Assembly (NCBI GenBank): GCA_027315135.1
Contig: DAHUYR010000003.1
Span: 1 to 40,878 of the forward strand
Source: Microcaldota archaeon
GTDB lineage: Archaea; Micrarchaeota; Micrarchaeia; Micrarchaeales; CABMGC01
Length of the DNA: 40,878 bases
Direction of reading: 5' to 3'
Each line of letters begins with the position of its first letter. Within the stretch, counting starts at the first letter, position 1. The notes under the pieces were generated by a model. The model saw only the letters and a list, made by a program, of their open reading frames with translations, was not told the DNA's origin and searched no databases. Shown here in pieces: positions 9,783 to 18,546 of the stretch. A program made the translations under genes and the position numbers.

Positions 9783-11972
9783 TTACTCCTCTGGTTTTTC
9801 TACCTTCTTTGCTCTTGCCTTCCTTTTCACAGGCTGCTTTCTGACAAGCTTCTTTGCAGCTTTCGCTGCAGGCTTCTTGGAAGCACCTGGCTCCTGCTTT
9901 TCAACCGTTTTGCCTTCCTGCTTAATCTGTGCAGCTGTCTTTGGTTTGCCCCAATCCTTCTTGGATTCGCAATTCGGATCGATGCACATCTGGAAGACGC
10001 GCTTTCCTCTCCTGAATACCTTTACTATTGGCGTGCCGCAGAACTCGCAGTTCTTTCCTGTTGGCTTTACAAATGAGTATTGCGGCAGCGGATATGACAA
10101 CTGGCAGTTGTTGCACTGAACGAATGATTTACCTGCTCCTGACCTTCTTACTATGAGGCTGCCTCCGCACTTGCACTTCCCTATACTGGCTTCCATCTCG
10201 CTCTTTTCAAGCCCTTGTGAAAGCCTCTTCCCTATGTCTGACTGCTTCTCCTTGAATATGTGCGTTATCCTCGTTATTATAGCCTTGCCCTCTCTTATGA
10301 CATCATCGCTTGAGAGCGTTCCTTTCGATATGCTCTCCATGTCATCTTCCAACTTCCTTGTCAATTGCTCATCCAGTATGTCTGGACAGTATGAATGCAG
10401 AGCATCATATATGCTCATTCCGAATCCAGTAACCTCTATCTGCGAGTTCCTTATGTACTCCCTTCTGAATAACGTGTCTATTATCTCGGCTCTTGTCGCC
10501 TTTGTGCCGAGGTCCTTCTCTTCTAAAGTCGAGATCAGGCTTGCCTTGTTGTATCTTCTTGGTGGCTCTGTCTTCAATGCTCTGGATTCGATCTTCTCTA
10601 CAGGATATATATCATCTTTTGCAAATTCAGGAAGCTCCTTTGTCCTAGAAGCATAATACTTGTAGGTTTCCAGCCATCCTTTCTTTAGCAGCCTTGCGCC
10701 TGATGCCGTATACCTCTCATTCCCTATGCTTATAATGACCTCGCTGTTCTCCGTCGATGCGCTCTCTTCAAAGCATGCAAGGAACCTCCTTGTTATCAGA
10801 TCATACACTCTCTGCTCCTCAGCAGTGAGCTTCTTCGGCTCTTCTCCGGTTGGATATATTGCAGGGTGAGTTTCGTCGCTCTTCTTCCCTTCTATGGGCT
10901 TGAATCTGTTTCCCTTTATCAGTGTTAGTGCGATTTCCTTGTAAGCATCTATCTTCGAGAGCATGTTCAGTATGTTTCGGAAGTTCAATGTAAAGGGAAG
11001 CTTCTGCGAACTTGTTCTTGGATATGAGATGTACGAGCGCTCGTATAACGTCTGTGCGACAGCAAGAGTCCTTGACGGGTCCATCTTGAATACGCGGCTG
11101 GCCTCAAGCTGCAGTGATGTGAGGTCGAATGGCGGGAAGGGCCAGTGCTCCTTCACCTTCTTTTCTACAGATTCAACCTTTGCCTCCTTCCCTGCATCAT
11201 GGAGTATCGCCTTTGCTACCTTTTCATCAAATATCGAGCCCTTTGTCGATTCAAATTCAGTATTATTTGCAAAGGCAAATATCTTCCAATAATCCTTCGG
11301 CGTAAAGTTCTTTATCGCAATCTCCCTTTCTGCAAGAAGACCGAGTGCAGGTCCCTGCACCCTACCTATGCTCAGTATTTTCTTCACTCCGTGAGTTGAG
11401 ATTGCGCGCATCAGAGACCTTGAGAGGTTTATTCCCCACATCCAGTCAAGCTTGTGGCGCGTCTCTCCTGCATAAAAGTTCTCGAAATCAAAATCAGATA
11501 TCTCCTCAAATGATTTGACAAGGTCCGGCTTTGTTGTTGTGGAGAACTTCATCCTTTTTACGTTTGCTCTTGGCAGTTCTGAATTGACATTTGAATTGAC
11601 AACGTATTTTATCAGGTTGCTCCCTATTACAGTGCCTTCTATGTCATAGTCGCATGCATTTATGTAAAAGGAGCATTTCTTGCCCACAGCATATATCGTG
11701 TCTATGTATTTCTTGGTGAAGTATGCTGACTTATTTACCTTGTATGACTCTACCCATTCTACGTCAAAGACCGGGACATCTGATTCGCCGTGCTGCCGGA
11801 TAGTGAATAGGTGGCCTGCGGCAGCAACTATGTAGAGCGTGTCTCCTGCCTTCTTAATCTCATAATACCTTACGCCATTAGTTACATATGATAATGGCTT
11901 GCCGTCATCTGCCAAAGAGTAAGCTATCCTTATCGCTACACTTGGCTTTTCTGCTATTATCAGTTTGTTTAT
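9783..11972 (-). CDS. topA: Type IA DNA topoisomerase I; start inferred upstream of the ORF-track start (track end 11915)
   Basis: Toprim N-terminus NKLIIAEKPSVAIRIAYSLADDGK, active-site region RSYISYPRTSSQKLP, and C-terminal zinc-finger-like cysteine motifs (CKCGG...CNNC, CEFCG...C). The frame extends upstream of the track's TTG start and needs a non-canonical start codon. Confidence 0.9.
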   Translation of the reverse strand: MNKLIIAEKPSVAIRIAYSLADDGKPLSYVTNGVRYYEIKKAGDTLYIVAAAGHLFTIRQHGESDVPVFDVEWVESYKVNKSAYFTKKYIDTIYAVGKKCSFYINACDYDIEGTVIGSNLIKYVVNSNVNSELPRANVKRMKFSTTTKPDLVKSFEEISDFDFENFYAGETRHKLDWMWGINLSRSLMRAISTHGVKKILSIGRVQGPALGLLAEREIAIKNFTPKDYWKIFAFANNTEFESTKGSIFDEKVAKAILHDAGKEAKVESVEKKVKEHWPFPPFDLTSLQLEASRVFKMDPSRTLAVAQTLYERSYISYPRTSSQKLPFTLNFRNILNMLSKIDAYKEIALTLIKGNRFKPIEGKKSDETHPAIYPTGEEPKKLTAEEQRVYDLITRRFLACFEESASTENSEVIISIGNERYTASGARLLKKGWLETYKYYASRTKELPEFAKDDIYPVEKIESRALKTEPPRRYNKASLISTLEEKDLGTKATRAEIIDTLFRREYIRNSQIEVTGFGMSIYDALHSYCPDILDEQLTRKLEDDMESISKGTLSSDDVIREGKAIITRITHIFKEKQSDIGKRLSQGLEKSEMEASIGKCKCGGSLIVRRSGAGKSFVQCNNCQLSYPLPQYSFVKPTGKNCEFCGTPIVKVFRRGKRVFQMCIDPNCESKKDWGKPKTAAQIKQEGKTVEKQEPGASKKPAAKAAKKLVRKQPVKRKARAKKVEKPEE

Positions 11973-11989
11973 TCTACCGCCCCTATTTT

Positions 11990-12238
11990 TTATCCCTTTT
12001 TCCTGCGTCTTGGCTTCCTTTGCTTTCTGTTTTCAACTGGAGAGGCCTTATCCTGCCCTGCATATGCAAGGTTTCTTGAAAGATAAAGGCCTGCAATTAT
12101 GGTAAGTACAACGCATGCGTAGAACACAAGGATTTCGTTGAATATAAACGGGGAAGAGAGTATTGCTATTACTCCCAGAATAGTCACTATCAGCGCTACG
12201 GACATGAGCTTCTTCTCATCATTTACGTAAGCCTGCAT
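11990..12238 (-). CDS. Small membrane protein, unknown
   Basis: 82 aa with two hydrophobic segments and a basic C-terminal tail (RKQRKPRRRKKG). Confidence 0.6.
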   Translation of the reverse strand: MQAYVNDEKKLMSVALIVTILGVIAILSSPFIFNEILVFYACVVLTIIAGLYLSRNLAYAGQDKASPVENRKQRKPRRRKKG

Positions 12239-12314
12239 ATATCTATCAATCTGAAGATATTATTAAAGATTATAATAAGTTATGCTTTGAAAGAGTATTG
12301 ACGCAGGTATCAAG

Positions 12315-12668
12315 ATGGACACATTACTGCTCGTAACAATAACATTCATAGCTGCTTTCTTTGCGGCGATTGCGCAGTATTTCTTTAAGGATGCATTGCC
12401 TAAATTCGGCTTTAACATGAAAGAAATGTTTGCCTTATTCAGGAACAGAGGCATAATAACAGGGATAATAGTCTACTTCATAGGATTGGGATTTTATCTA
12501 TATGCGCTCAGGTCCGGGGAGCTCTCCTTTGTCTATCCAGTATTCTCAATAATCTTTGTCTTTGTTGCGCTGATAGGCATGGTTAAATTCAAGGAGAAGC
12601 TTGGTGTCAAGAGGATTGCAGGCTTAGCCCTGATAATAATTGGCATAATGATTATAGCACTGACATAG
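12315..12668 (+). CDS. Small EamA/DMT (SMR-like) membrane protein, possible half of a heterodimeric flippase
   Basis: 117 aa, 4 TM, SFVYPVFSIIFVFVALIGMVKFKEKLGVKRIAGLALIIIGIMII is typical of EamA/SMR proteins. Confidence 0.7.
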   Translation: MDTLLLVTITFIAAFFAAIAQYFFKDALPKFGFNMKEMFALFRNRGIITGIIVYFIGLGFYLYALRSGELSFVYPVFSIIFVFVALIGMVKFKEKLGVKRIAGLALIIIGIMIIALT

Positions 12669-12676
12669 ATGTTCTT

Positions 12677-13018
12677 ATGCAAAAGGATAGCAAGGTTTTT
12701 TACATAATTCTCCTCGTGTTCAGTACATCTCTGGGAGGAATAGGACAGTTCCTGTTCAAGGAGGGGCTGCTGCAGAGCGGACTGTATCTCGAAGTGCTTG
12801 TGATTGCAGTAGGTGTACTCGTTTATGTAGCCTCAACTGCCATATACTTCTATACGCTTGCCCGTACGCATCTAAGCTGGGCTTACGGCTTTGGAGGGAT
12901 AAGTTACATAGTTGCAGAGCTTCTTGCATACTTTGTTCTTGCGGAACCTGTAGGAATCGCAAGATGGATCGGCGTACTGGTAATAGCCATAGGGACTGCA
13001 CTTGTAGGACTGAGTTGA
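12677..13018 (+). CDS. Second small EamA/DMT (SMR-like) membrane protein
   Basis: 113 aa, same fold pattern (LSWAYGFGGISYIVAELLAYFVLAEPVGIARWIGVLVIAIGTALVGLS), 8 bp downstream of its partner. Confidence 0.7.
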   Translation: MQKDSKVFYIILLVFSTSLGGIGQFLFKEGLLQSGLYLEVLVIAVGVLVYVASTAIYFYTLARTHLSWAYGFGGISYIVAELLAYFVLAEPVGIARWIGVLVIAIGTALVGLS

Positions 13019-13049
13019 GAACTGCAAGTACTTTCAGCACAAGCAGGAG

Positions 13050-14135
13050 TCATTTGTATAATGCATAGGTTGAGCCGCGCCACGTTATGCTCTTCATCAT
13101 CCGCGCTGACATAAGATTATACGCATATATGAATGGGATCAGTATTACTATTATCGCAATTGCAGGATCAGGGCTTCTGGACCTTGCATATGCACGTTTC
13201 CAACTTAAAACAAGATGCGCAAACATAAGCAGGAATAGAGGAGAGACAGATACAGACAGATAAATGGCAGATATCAGAACAAATATCTCGGAGCAGTAGA
13301 AGAATAGCCCTCTTCTAAAGTTCTCCCTGTAACCCAATAGAGTAAGCGCAGTCTGCCTGTTTGCCCACTCCATGAACTGCGAAAGGTCATCCTTTGTCTT
13401 TACAATCGGCTGGGCTTCCTTGACGTAGGCTATGCCAAGCCCCTTCCCTTTACATATCTTTGTCAATGTTATATCATCAGAAATAGAGTATCTTGAAGTC
13501 TTGAAATAGCTCATACTCTTCCCTTGCAGCAGGCTTTTTCTGAATGCCATCGTGCCGCCCCATGCAAACCTACTTTTTTTATTCTCAAGGAGATTCTCCC
13601 CTACAAAATTCCACACCATCTTTACCTTTGGCCAGAAGCCGCCCATCGGATGGAAGCGTGGATATGTAGTAGATATCCCGATGCGCTTGTCTGCAAGAGG
13701 AGCGATTATGCTGCTGAGCCATGCATTATGCACGGAAATATCTGAATCTGCAATCACATACACGTCATAATCCCTGAACCTCTGCAACGCTGCTGCAATT
13801 GCCTTTACCTTTCCGCTCGCCCTGCCTGAAGACACATCGGATACCATGTGATTTATTCCGGCTTTCCTTATTTCCGAGAGTGCCTGATCCTCCTCTGAAT
13901 CTACAACAGCGATTACTCTGTAACTCTTGTACTTCTGCCTTTTGAGCGCAATCAGGTTTTGACGCAGGCTTATGTCCATACCCTTGCACGGGACTATGAC
14001 TAGAGTCTTTGGATGGTAATTGCCTTTCAGCAACTCTTCTCTCTTCCTGAATGGCCTTGCAGCATCTATGCTTATCAGCATGATGGCTGCGAGAGCTGCA
14101 AGCACTTCGAATAATTCCAAGAGCAGACCTGACAC
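13050..14135 (-). CDS. Membrane-associated family 2/21-like glycosyltransferase
   Basis: N-terminal TM, TLVIVPCKGMD, DVYVIADSDISV (DxD), FAWGGTMAFRKSLL, C-terminal TM segments. Confidence 0.85.
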   Translation of the reverse strand: MSGLLLELFEVLAALAAIMLISIDAARPFRKREELLKGNYHPKTLVIVPCKGMDISLRQNLIALKRQKYKSYRVIAVVDSEEDQALSEIRKAGINHMVSDVSSGRASGKVKAIAAALQRFRDYDVYVIADSDISVHNAWLSSIIAPLADKRIGISTTYPRFHPMGGFWPKVKMVWNFVGENLLENKKSRFAWGGTMAFRKSLLQGKSMSYFKTSRYSISDDITLTKICKGKGLGIAYVKEAQPIVKTKDDLSQFMEWANRQTALTLLGYRENFRRGLFFYCSEIFVLISAIYLSVSVSPLFLLMFAHLVLSWKRAYARSRSPDPAIAIIVILIPFIYAYNLMSARMMKSITWRGSTYALYK

Positions 14136-14183
14136 AGAGATACCTTAATTAAGATAATTTATTATACTATTCTAGCTGTTTGG

Positions 14184-15221
14184 ATGTATCACACTTTCCA
14201 GACGATAATCATACCTGGGATACTGGCTTTTGCTGCCGCATACATAGGCATAAGTTTCCTCATGAGCTACCTTTATGGTGCAGGGATAGTTGCAGAAGAC
14301 AGGAACAAAGCCAAGGTAGTGAAGCTGCCGAGCAGTGCAGGACTTGGCTTCGCCTTTGGGATTGTGATAGGCATATTAGCATATACTTTTGGAGGCTCTT
14401 TCATCTATACCCCTGTGATAGACGTATCCGTGCTCCTTGCAGTAGCACTCTCAATACTGTTGATAACGCTGGTAGGCTTCTTGGATGATATAAACGTGAA
14501 GCAGGAGCGGGTTAAGAGCACAGGCATGATGGACATAAGGCAGGGATTGAAGCAGTGGCAGAAACCCATACTTACAATCCTCGGAGCGCTTCCGTTGATG
14601 GCAATAAATGCAGGCGTCCATATGGTAGAGCTGCCTTTCATAGGAACAGTTAGCTTAGGACTTATTTATCCGTTGATAATACTGCCGCTTGCAGTCATAT
14701 TCGTATCAAATTCGGTGAATCTTCTTGGCGGCTTTGACGGATTGCAGCCGTTGATGGCGCTTGCAGCTGCGCTTGGACTTCTTGCATATAACATACTGTT
14801 CGGAACATATACAGGAGCATTCCTTTCTGCGCTTCTCAGTGCCGCGCTGCTTGCAATGCTTCCGTTCAATCTGTATAAGGCAAAGGTGGTTCCTGGAGAC
14901 AGCTTCACTTATGCCGTAGGCGCAACGCTGGTAGCTATAATGGTCATGGGCAATTCTGAGGCTTTTGGCATAATAATATTTATACCATGGATAGTGGAAT
15001 TCGTACTGCATGCAAGGAGAAAATTCAAAGTTACAGATCTTGGAATCAGGCAAAAGGACGGAACCTTCAAAGCGCCTTACGGTAAGAAGATATACAGTCT
15101 TACTCATGTTGTAATGAATCTCAAGAAGGCTACAGAAACGGATGTGGCTTATTACCTTACGGCTCTTGAGGTGCTATTCATAGTAATAGGCTTTGCTATG
15201 AAGGTATCAGGATTGCTCTGA
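14184..15221 (+). CDS. Polyprenyl-phosphate GlcNAc-1-phosphate transferase (MraY/WecA/ALG7 family)
   Basis: LVGFLDDINVKQERVKSTGMMDIRQGLKQWQKP and FVSNSVNLLGGFDGLQP motifs, many TM segments. Confidence 0.85.
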   Translation: MYHTFQTIIIPGILAFAAAYIGISFLMSYLYGAGIVAEDRNKAKVVKLPSSAGLGFAFGIVIGILAYTFGGSFIYTPVIDVSVLLAVALSILLITLVGFLDDINVKQERVKSTGMMDIRQGLKQWQKPILTILGALPLMAINAGVHMVELPFIGTVSLGLIYPLIILPLAVIFVSNSVNLLGGFDGLQPLMALAAALGLLAYNILFGTYTGAFLSALLSAALLAMLPFNLYKAKVVPGDSFTYAVGATLVAIMVMGNSEAFGIIIFIPWIVEFVLHARRKFKVTDLGIRQKDGTFKAPYGKKIYSLTHVVMNLKKATETDVAYYLTALEVLFIVIGFAMKVSGLL

Positions 15222-15253
15222 TTGATCGTTTTCCTTTATGCTTTCCTTTATAG

Positions 15254-15559
15254 TTACAATTGGTATGAGGCTATGTTCTCATCAAGCGAAGCTCCGTGCA
15301 GCCTGGCCATGCCATCGCTTATGCTATCATCCAATTCCTTGTCATCAAACAGCGCGAGCAGTATGTCCTCGCTTTTTATCAGCTTCCTTCCGGCATGCTC
15401 CGCGTATTTTATCGCTTCCTCTGCTATTGAATCTGCGAAACTCTCAAGCTCCATCTCAAGATTAAGAACCGCATCCTCAGAAATGCGCTCCGCGCCAGCC
15501 TCCCTTATGAACTGTTCCACATCGTATAAACTGAACTTCCTGTTTCCCGCTTTTCCCAA
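15254..15559 (-). CDS. Archaeal histone-fold protein with C-terminal extension
   Basis: REAGAERISEDAVLNLEMELESFADSIAEEAIKYAEHAGRKLIKSEDILLAL matches the archaeal histone fold; about 30 further residues follow. Confidence 0.8.
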   Translation of the reverse strand: MGKAGNRKFSLYDVEQFIREAGAERISEDAVLNLEMELESFADSIAEEAIKYAEHAGRKLIKSEDILLALFDDKELDDSISDGMARLHGASLDENIASYQL

Positions 15560-15644
15560 TCACTCACCAAAACTGAAGTGGTATATAGTTTGTAGCAAGC
15601 TTTAAAAGGCTGACAATGACCCACGAATAGTGGCATAACATCCT

Positions 15645-16838
15645 TTACTTGTATCTCAAAAGTGCCCCTATACCGCCGAATCCCATCATGAACTGCTTGC
15701 CGTAGGAACTCTCTTCGGACACGAAGACAGTATCGGTTCCAGTATGGTCAGCCATCTCTATCAGCTCCTCTATCGCATCCTCTTCCTTTGCTATTTCCAG
15801 CTTGCTTCCGCAGTTATGCTTCTGCTGGCGCTCCTTCCCAAGCTCCACAGCCTCAAACATAGTCCCGTCACTGGTGCATTTGTACGTTACTCTGGTTATC
15901 TCAAGTGACTCGCTTATTATCAGCTTTGATACCCGGTCAGCCTCAAGAGCTTCTTTTGTAGCTGCATAGCCATGCACCGCAAGGCCGTTGACAGCTGTCT
16001 CCTTTATGAAACGCTCTATAATGGTTCTTTCCTGAGCTGCCTCCTGTTCCTTCAGCAGGTCGTTTGCCTTTTCAACCAGTTCATGCAATCCGAATTCATC
16101 AGTATATCCAGTATCGTAGACCCCTAGAACCTTTATTTGATAGTTAAGCTTGTCAGCCTTTGCAAAACCCTCCTTTGTCGGACCTGGTCCGCCAATTATG
16201 ACCCCTTTAGGTTTGAATGAATTCTGTTCGCAGTAGCTGTTTATGACCTCTGCAACGCGCATATGATACTCGCCTATGCTCTCTTCTATGCCTCTTGAGT
16301 ACCTGGCTGCAGACTGGCCGCCCTTCCTTACCTTCGCATGCACCATGGAGTTAAGTTTCTTAATCACCTGTATATGATGCCCCTTCAGGCTTGCTATGGT
16401 CGCCTCCCTGCCGTCCATCACTACAAGCACATAGACATCCTTGTTTGACATCATTGCCTCCAGAGGCTCCAGAAGGAAGGTTGAATCGCATCTGTATATG
16501 TTTACTTTAAGTGGGGAAGGAGGCTCCATTGAGAAGAGTCCTATTTCAGACCTTCCAGGATTGTCAGAAACATTTCCTGCGAATATTGCTATGCCGTTTT
16601 GGGGAGTTTCCCTGAATAGTTTAAGATATTGTATTATCTTGTCAAGTGCACTCTGCACGTTTAGGCGCACTGATTTTGATTTTATATTGGATGACTGGCT
16701 GTACTCTTCACGGAGCTTCGCTGTTTCGTCAGAGAGCTGATAACCAGCAGGGATGTATACGCTTATGAGCTCCGTGCCGTAACCACGCACCCCTTTCAGC
16801 TTCCTTATCTCCTTGTTGATACTGTATTCATTCTTCAT
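15645..16838 (-). CDS. prf1: Peptide chain release factor aRF1
   Basis: SNIKSKSVR (NIKS) and VRKGGQSAARYSR (GGQ) motifs. Confidence 0.95.
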   Translation of the reverse strand: MKNEYSINKEIRKLKGVRGYGTELISVYIPAGYQLSDETAKLREEYSQSSNIKSKSVRLNVQSALDKIIQYLKLFRETPQNGIAIFAGNVSDNPGRSEIGLFSMEPPSPLKVNIYRCDSTFLLEPLEAMMSNKDVYVLVVMDGREATIASLKGHHIQVIKKLNSMVHAKVRKGGQSAARYSRGIEESIGEYHMRVAEVINSYCEQNSFKPKGVIIGGPGPTKEGFAKADKLNYQIKVLGVYDTGYTDEFGLHELVEKANDLLKEQEAAQERTIIERFIKETAVNGLAVHGYAATKEALEADRVSKLIISESLEITRVTYKCTSDGTMFEAVELGKERQQKHNCGSKLEIAKEEDAIEELIEMADHTGTDTVFVSEESSYGKQFMMGFGGIGALLRYK

Positions 16839-16858
16839 TGTAAAAACCGTAGCGGGCG

Positions 16859-18163
16859 TTATTGCTTTGCTATTCTGTCCTTGCCCATATACTTTACAAG
16901 CGCATCGGGAATCTTTATCGTGCCATCACTGTCAGCATAATTCTCAACTATGGCAACTATCGCCCTCTCCACTGCAATCGCAGTTGAATTCAAGGTATGC
17001 GCATACCTCCTTTCCCCTGATTTATCGTATCTTATGTCAAGCCTTATGGATTGCCAGTCTGTGCAGTTTGAGCACGATACCATCTCACGGTGTTTGCTCT
17101 GAATGGGCATAAATGCTTCTAGGTCATATTTCTTTGCAGCAACTGTACCTATGTCTCCAGTACATATGTTGACTATGCGGTATGGTATGCCGAGTTTTTT
17201 GAAGATCTCTTCGCTGTTTGCTATCAGCTCGTCGAACAGCTTATACGAGTTTTCCTGCTCTGCGAATATGAACTGCTCTACCTTGTAGAACTGATGGACA
17301 CGGAATATGCCCTTTGTATCCTTGCCATGGGAGCCTGCCTCTCTCCTGAAGCATGGACTTACACCTATGAATCTCATCGGAAGCTCCTTTGCAGAGAGGA
17401 TATGGTCTGCATACATTGCAGCTAGAGTATGTTCTGAGGTGCCTATCATGTACAGGTCTTCATCAGTCTTTTCATACTCCTTTTTGTTCTCAGCTTCCTT
17501 CGGATCGGTAACTTTATAGAGCAGCTCCTCGAAATCTCCTAGGGCAGTTGCTCCTTTGTAATACTCCTTCCGCATCATCAATGGAGGGGATATGAGAGTA
17601 TAGCCCTTTGCGACAAGCTCATCTATGGCAAACCTTATCAGTGCCTGTTCCAGAAGTGCGATGTCCCCTTTGAGGTAGTAGAAACGTGCGCCAGATACCT
17701 TTGCCGCAGCTTCAAGATCCAGCATGCCGAGGTTTGTAAGGAGTTCCTCATGTCCGGGAAGTGTCTTTGCAACCGCTTTCCCATATTTTCTAATCTCGAT
17801 ATTCTGAGAATCATCCATGCCGTAAGGAACGCTCTTGTCCAGTATGTTCGGCATGTTCCATAACAATTCAGTTAGTCTTTTTTCATCTTCAGGAAGCTCC
17901 TTTTCCAGCTGATCCAGTTTCTTCTTTATCTCGGAGACTTTTGCAGTTATCTCTGTGTCTACAGGATTGCCCTTTTTCTTTTTTTCAGCTACTTCAAGGC
18001 TGAACTTATTCCTGTCTGCTCGCAGCTGCTGTATCTCAGCATTTGACTTCCTCAGTTTTTCATCCAGCTTCAGCATCTCGTCTATGGGATAATTAGACTT
18101 GCGTCTAGCCATTGATTCCCGTATCGCGTTTATGTTATCCCTGAGGTATTTGCTTGTCAGCAT
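16859..18163 (-). CDS. serS: Seryl-tRNA synthetase
   Basis: N-terminal coiled coil plus class II motifs (FRREAGSHGKDTKGIFRVHQFYKVE, VSCSNCTDWQSIR). Confidence 0.95.
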   Translation of the reverse strand: MLTSKYLRDNINAIRESMARRKSNYPIDEMLKLDEKLRKSNAEIQQLRADRNKFSLEVAEKKKKGNPVDTEITAKVSEIKKKLDQLEKELPEDEKRLTELLWNMPNILDKSVPYGMDDSQNIEIRKYGKAVAKTLPGHEELLTNLGMLDLEAAAKVSGARFYYLKGDIALLEQALIRFAIDELVAKGYTLISPPLMMRKEYYKGATALGDFEELLYKVTDPKEAENKKEYEKTDEDLYMIGTSEHTLAAMYADHILSAKELPMRFIGVSPCFRREAGSHGKDTKGIFRVHQFYKVEQFIFAEQENSYKLFDELIANSEEIFKKLGIPYRIVNICTGDIGTVAAKKYDLEAFMPIQSKHREMVSCSNCTDWQSIRLDIRYDKSGERRYAHTLNSTAIAVERAIVAIVENYADSDGTIKIPDALVKYMGKDRIAKQ

Positions 18164-18243
18164 AATAGACCCTTCTCTTCTTAATTTTATAAACTAAGAA
18201 TAGGCAACTAATATATACTCGCATATTTATTTATTACATGCCT

Positions 18244-18329
18244 GCAGGGGTGGCAGAGTTTGGCCAAATGCGACGGGCTTAGGACCCGTTTCCTTTGTGG
18301 ATGCGAGAGTTCAAATCTCTCCCCCTGCA
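18244..18329 (+). tRNA. tRNA-Leu(UAG)
   Basis: Cloverleaf: GCAGGGG/CCCCUGC acceptor, A73, anticodon stem ACGGG/CCCGU with loop CUUAGGA, long variable arm, T-stem GAGAG/CUCUC. Confidence 0.95.
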
Positions 18330-18490
18330 AATAAAGGCACCTTTAGGCAATGTGACTTCAAGAGGCTGTCATTTGCGTTGCGAAATCAGAGCTGGGCGGC
18401 CCAAGGAAATAACTTATTGTTAGTTCAAATTTTAAGTAATTAGGAGTAGTTTAAAGTAAGTTAGTCAGTAAGAGCGTAATCTTTAAATAC

Positions 18491-18530
18491 TTAAAGTATT
18501 TAAGTAATTATAAGTGTTTATAAGTAATTA
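18491..18530 (+). repeat. 10-bp-phased AT-rich repeat array (iteron/operator-like)
   Basis: ttaaagtatt / taagtaatta / taagtgttta / taagtaatta in consecutive 10-bp units; a further aagtaatta at 18434-18442; palindrome aaatacttaaagtattt overlaps the start. Confidence 0.6.
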
Positions 18531-18546
18531 TAAACTAGGGGATAAT

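Noticed and set aside
13524-13989. ORFs overlapping the glycosyltransferase gene
   Set aside because: Conflict with a long gene bearing DxD and other GT motifs.
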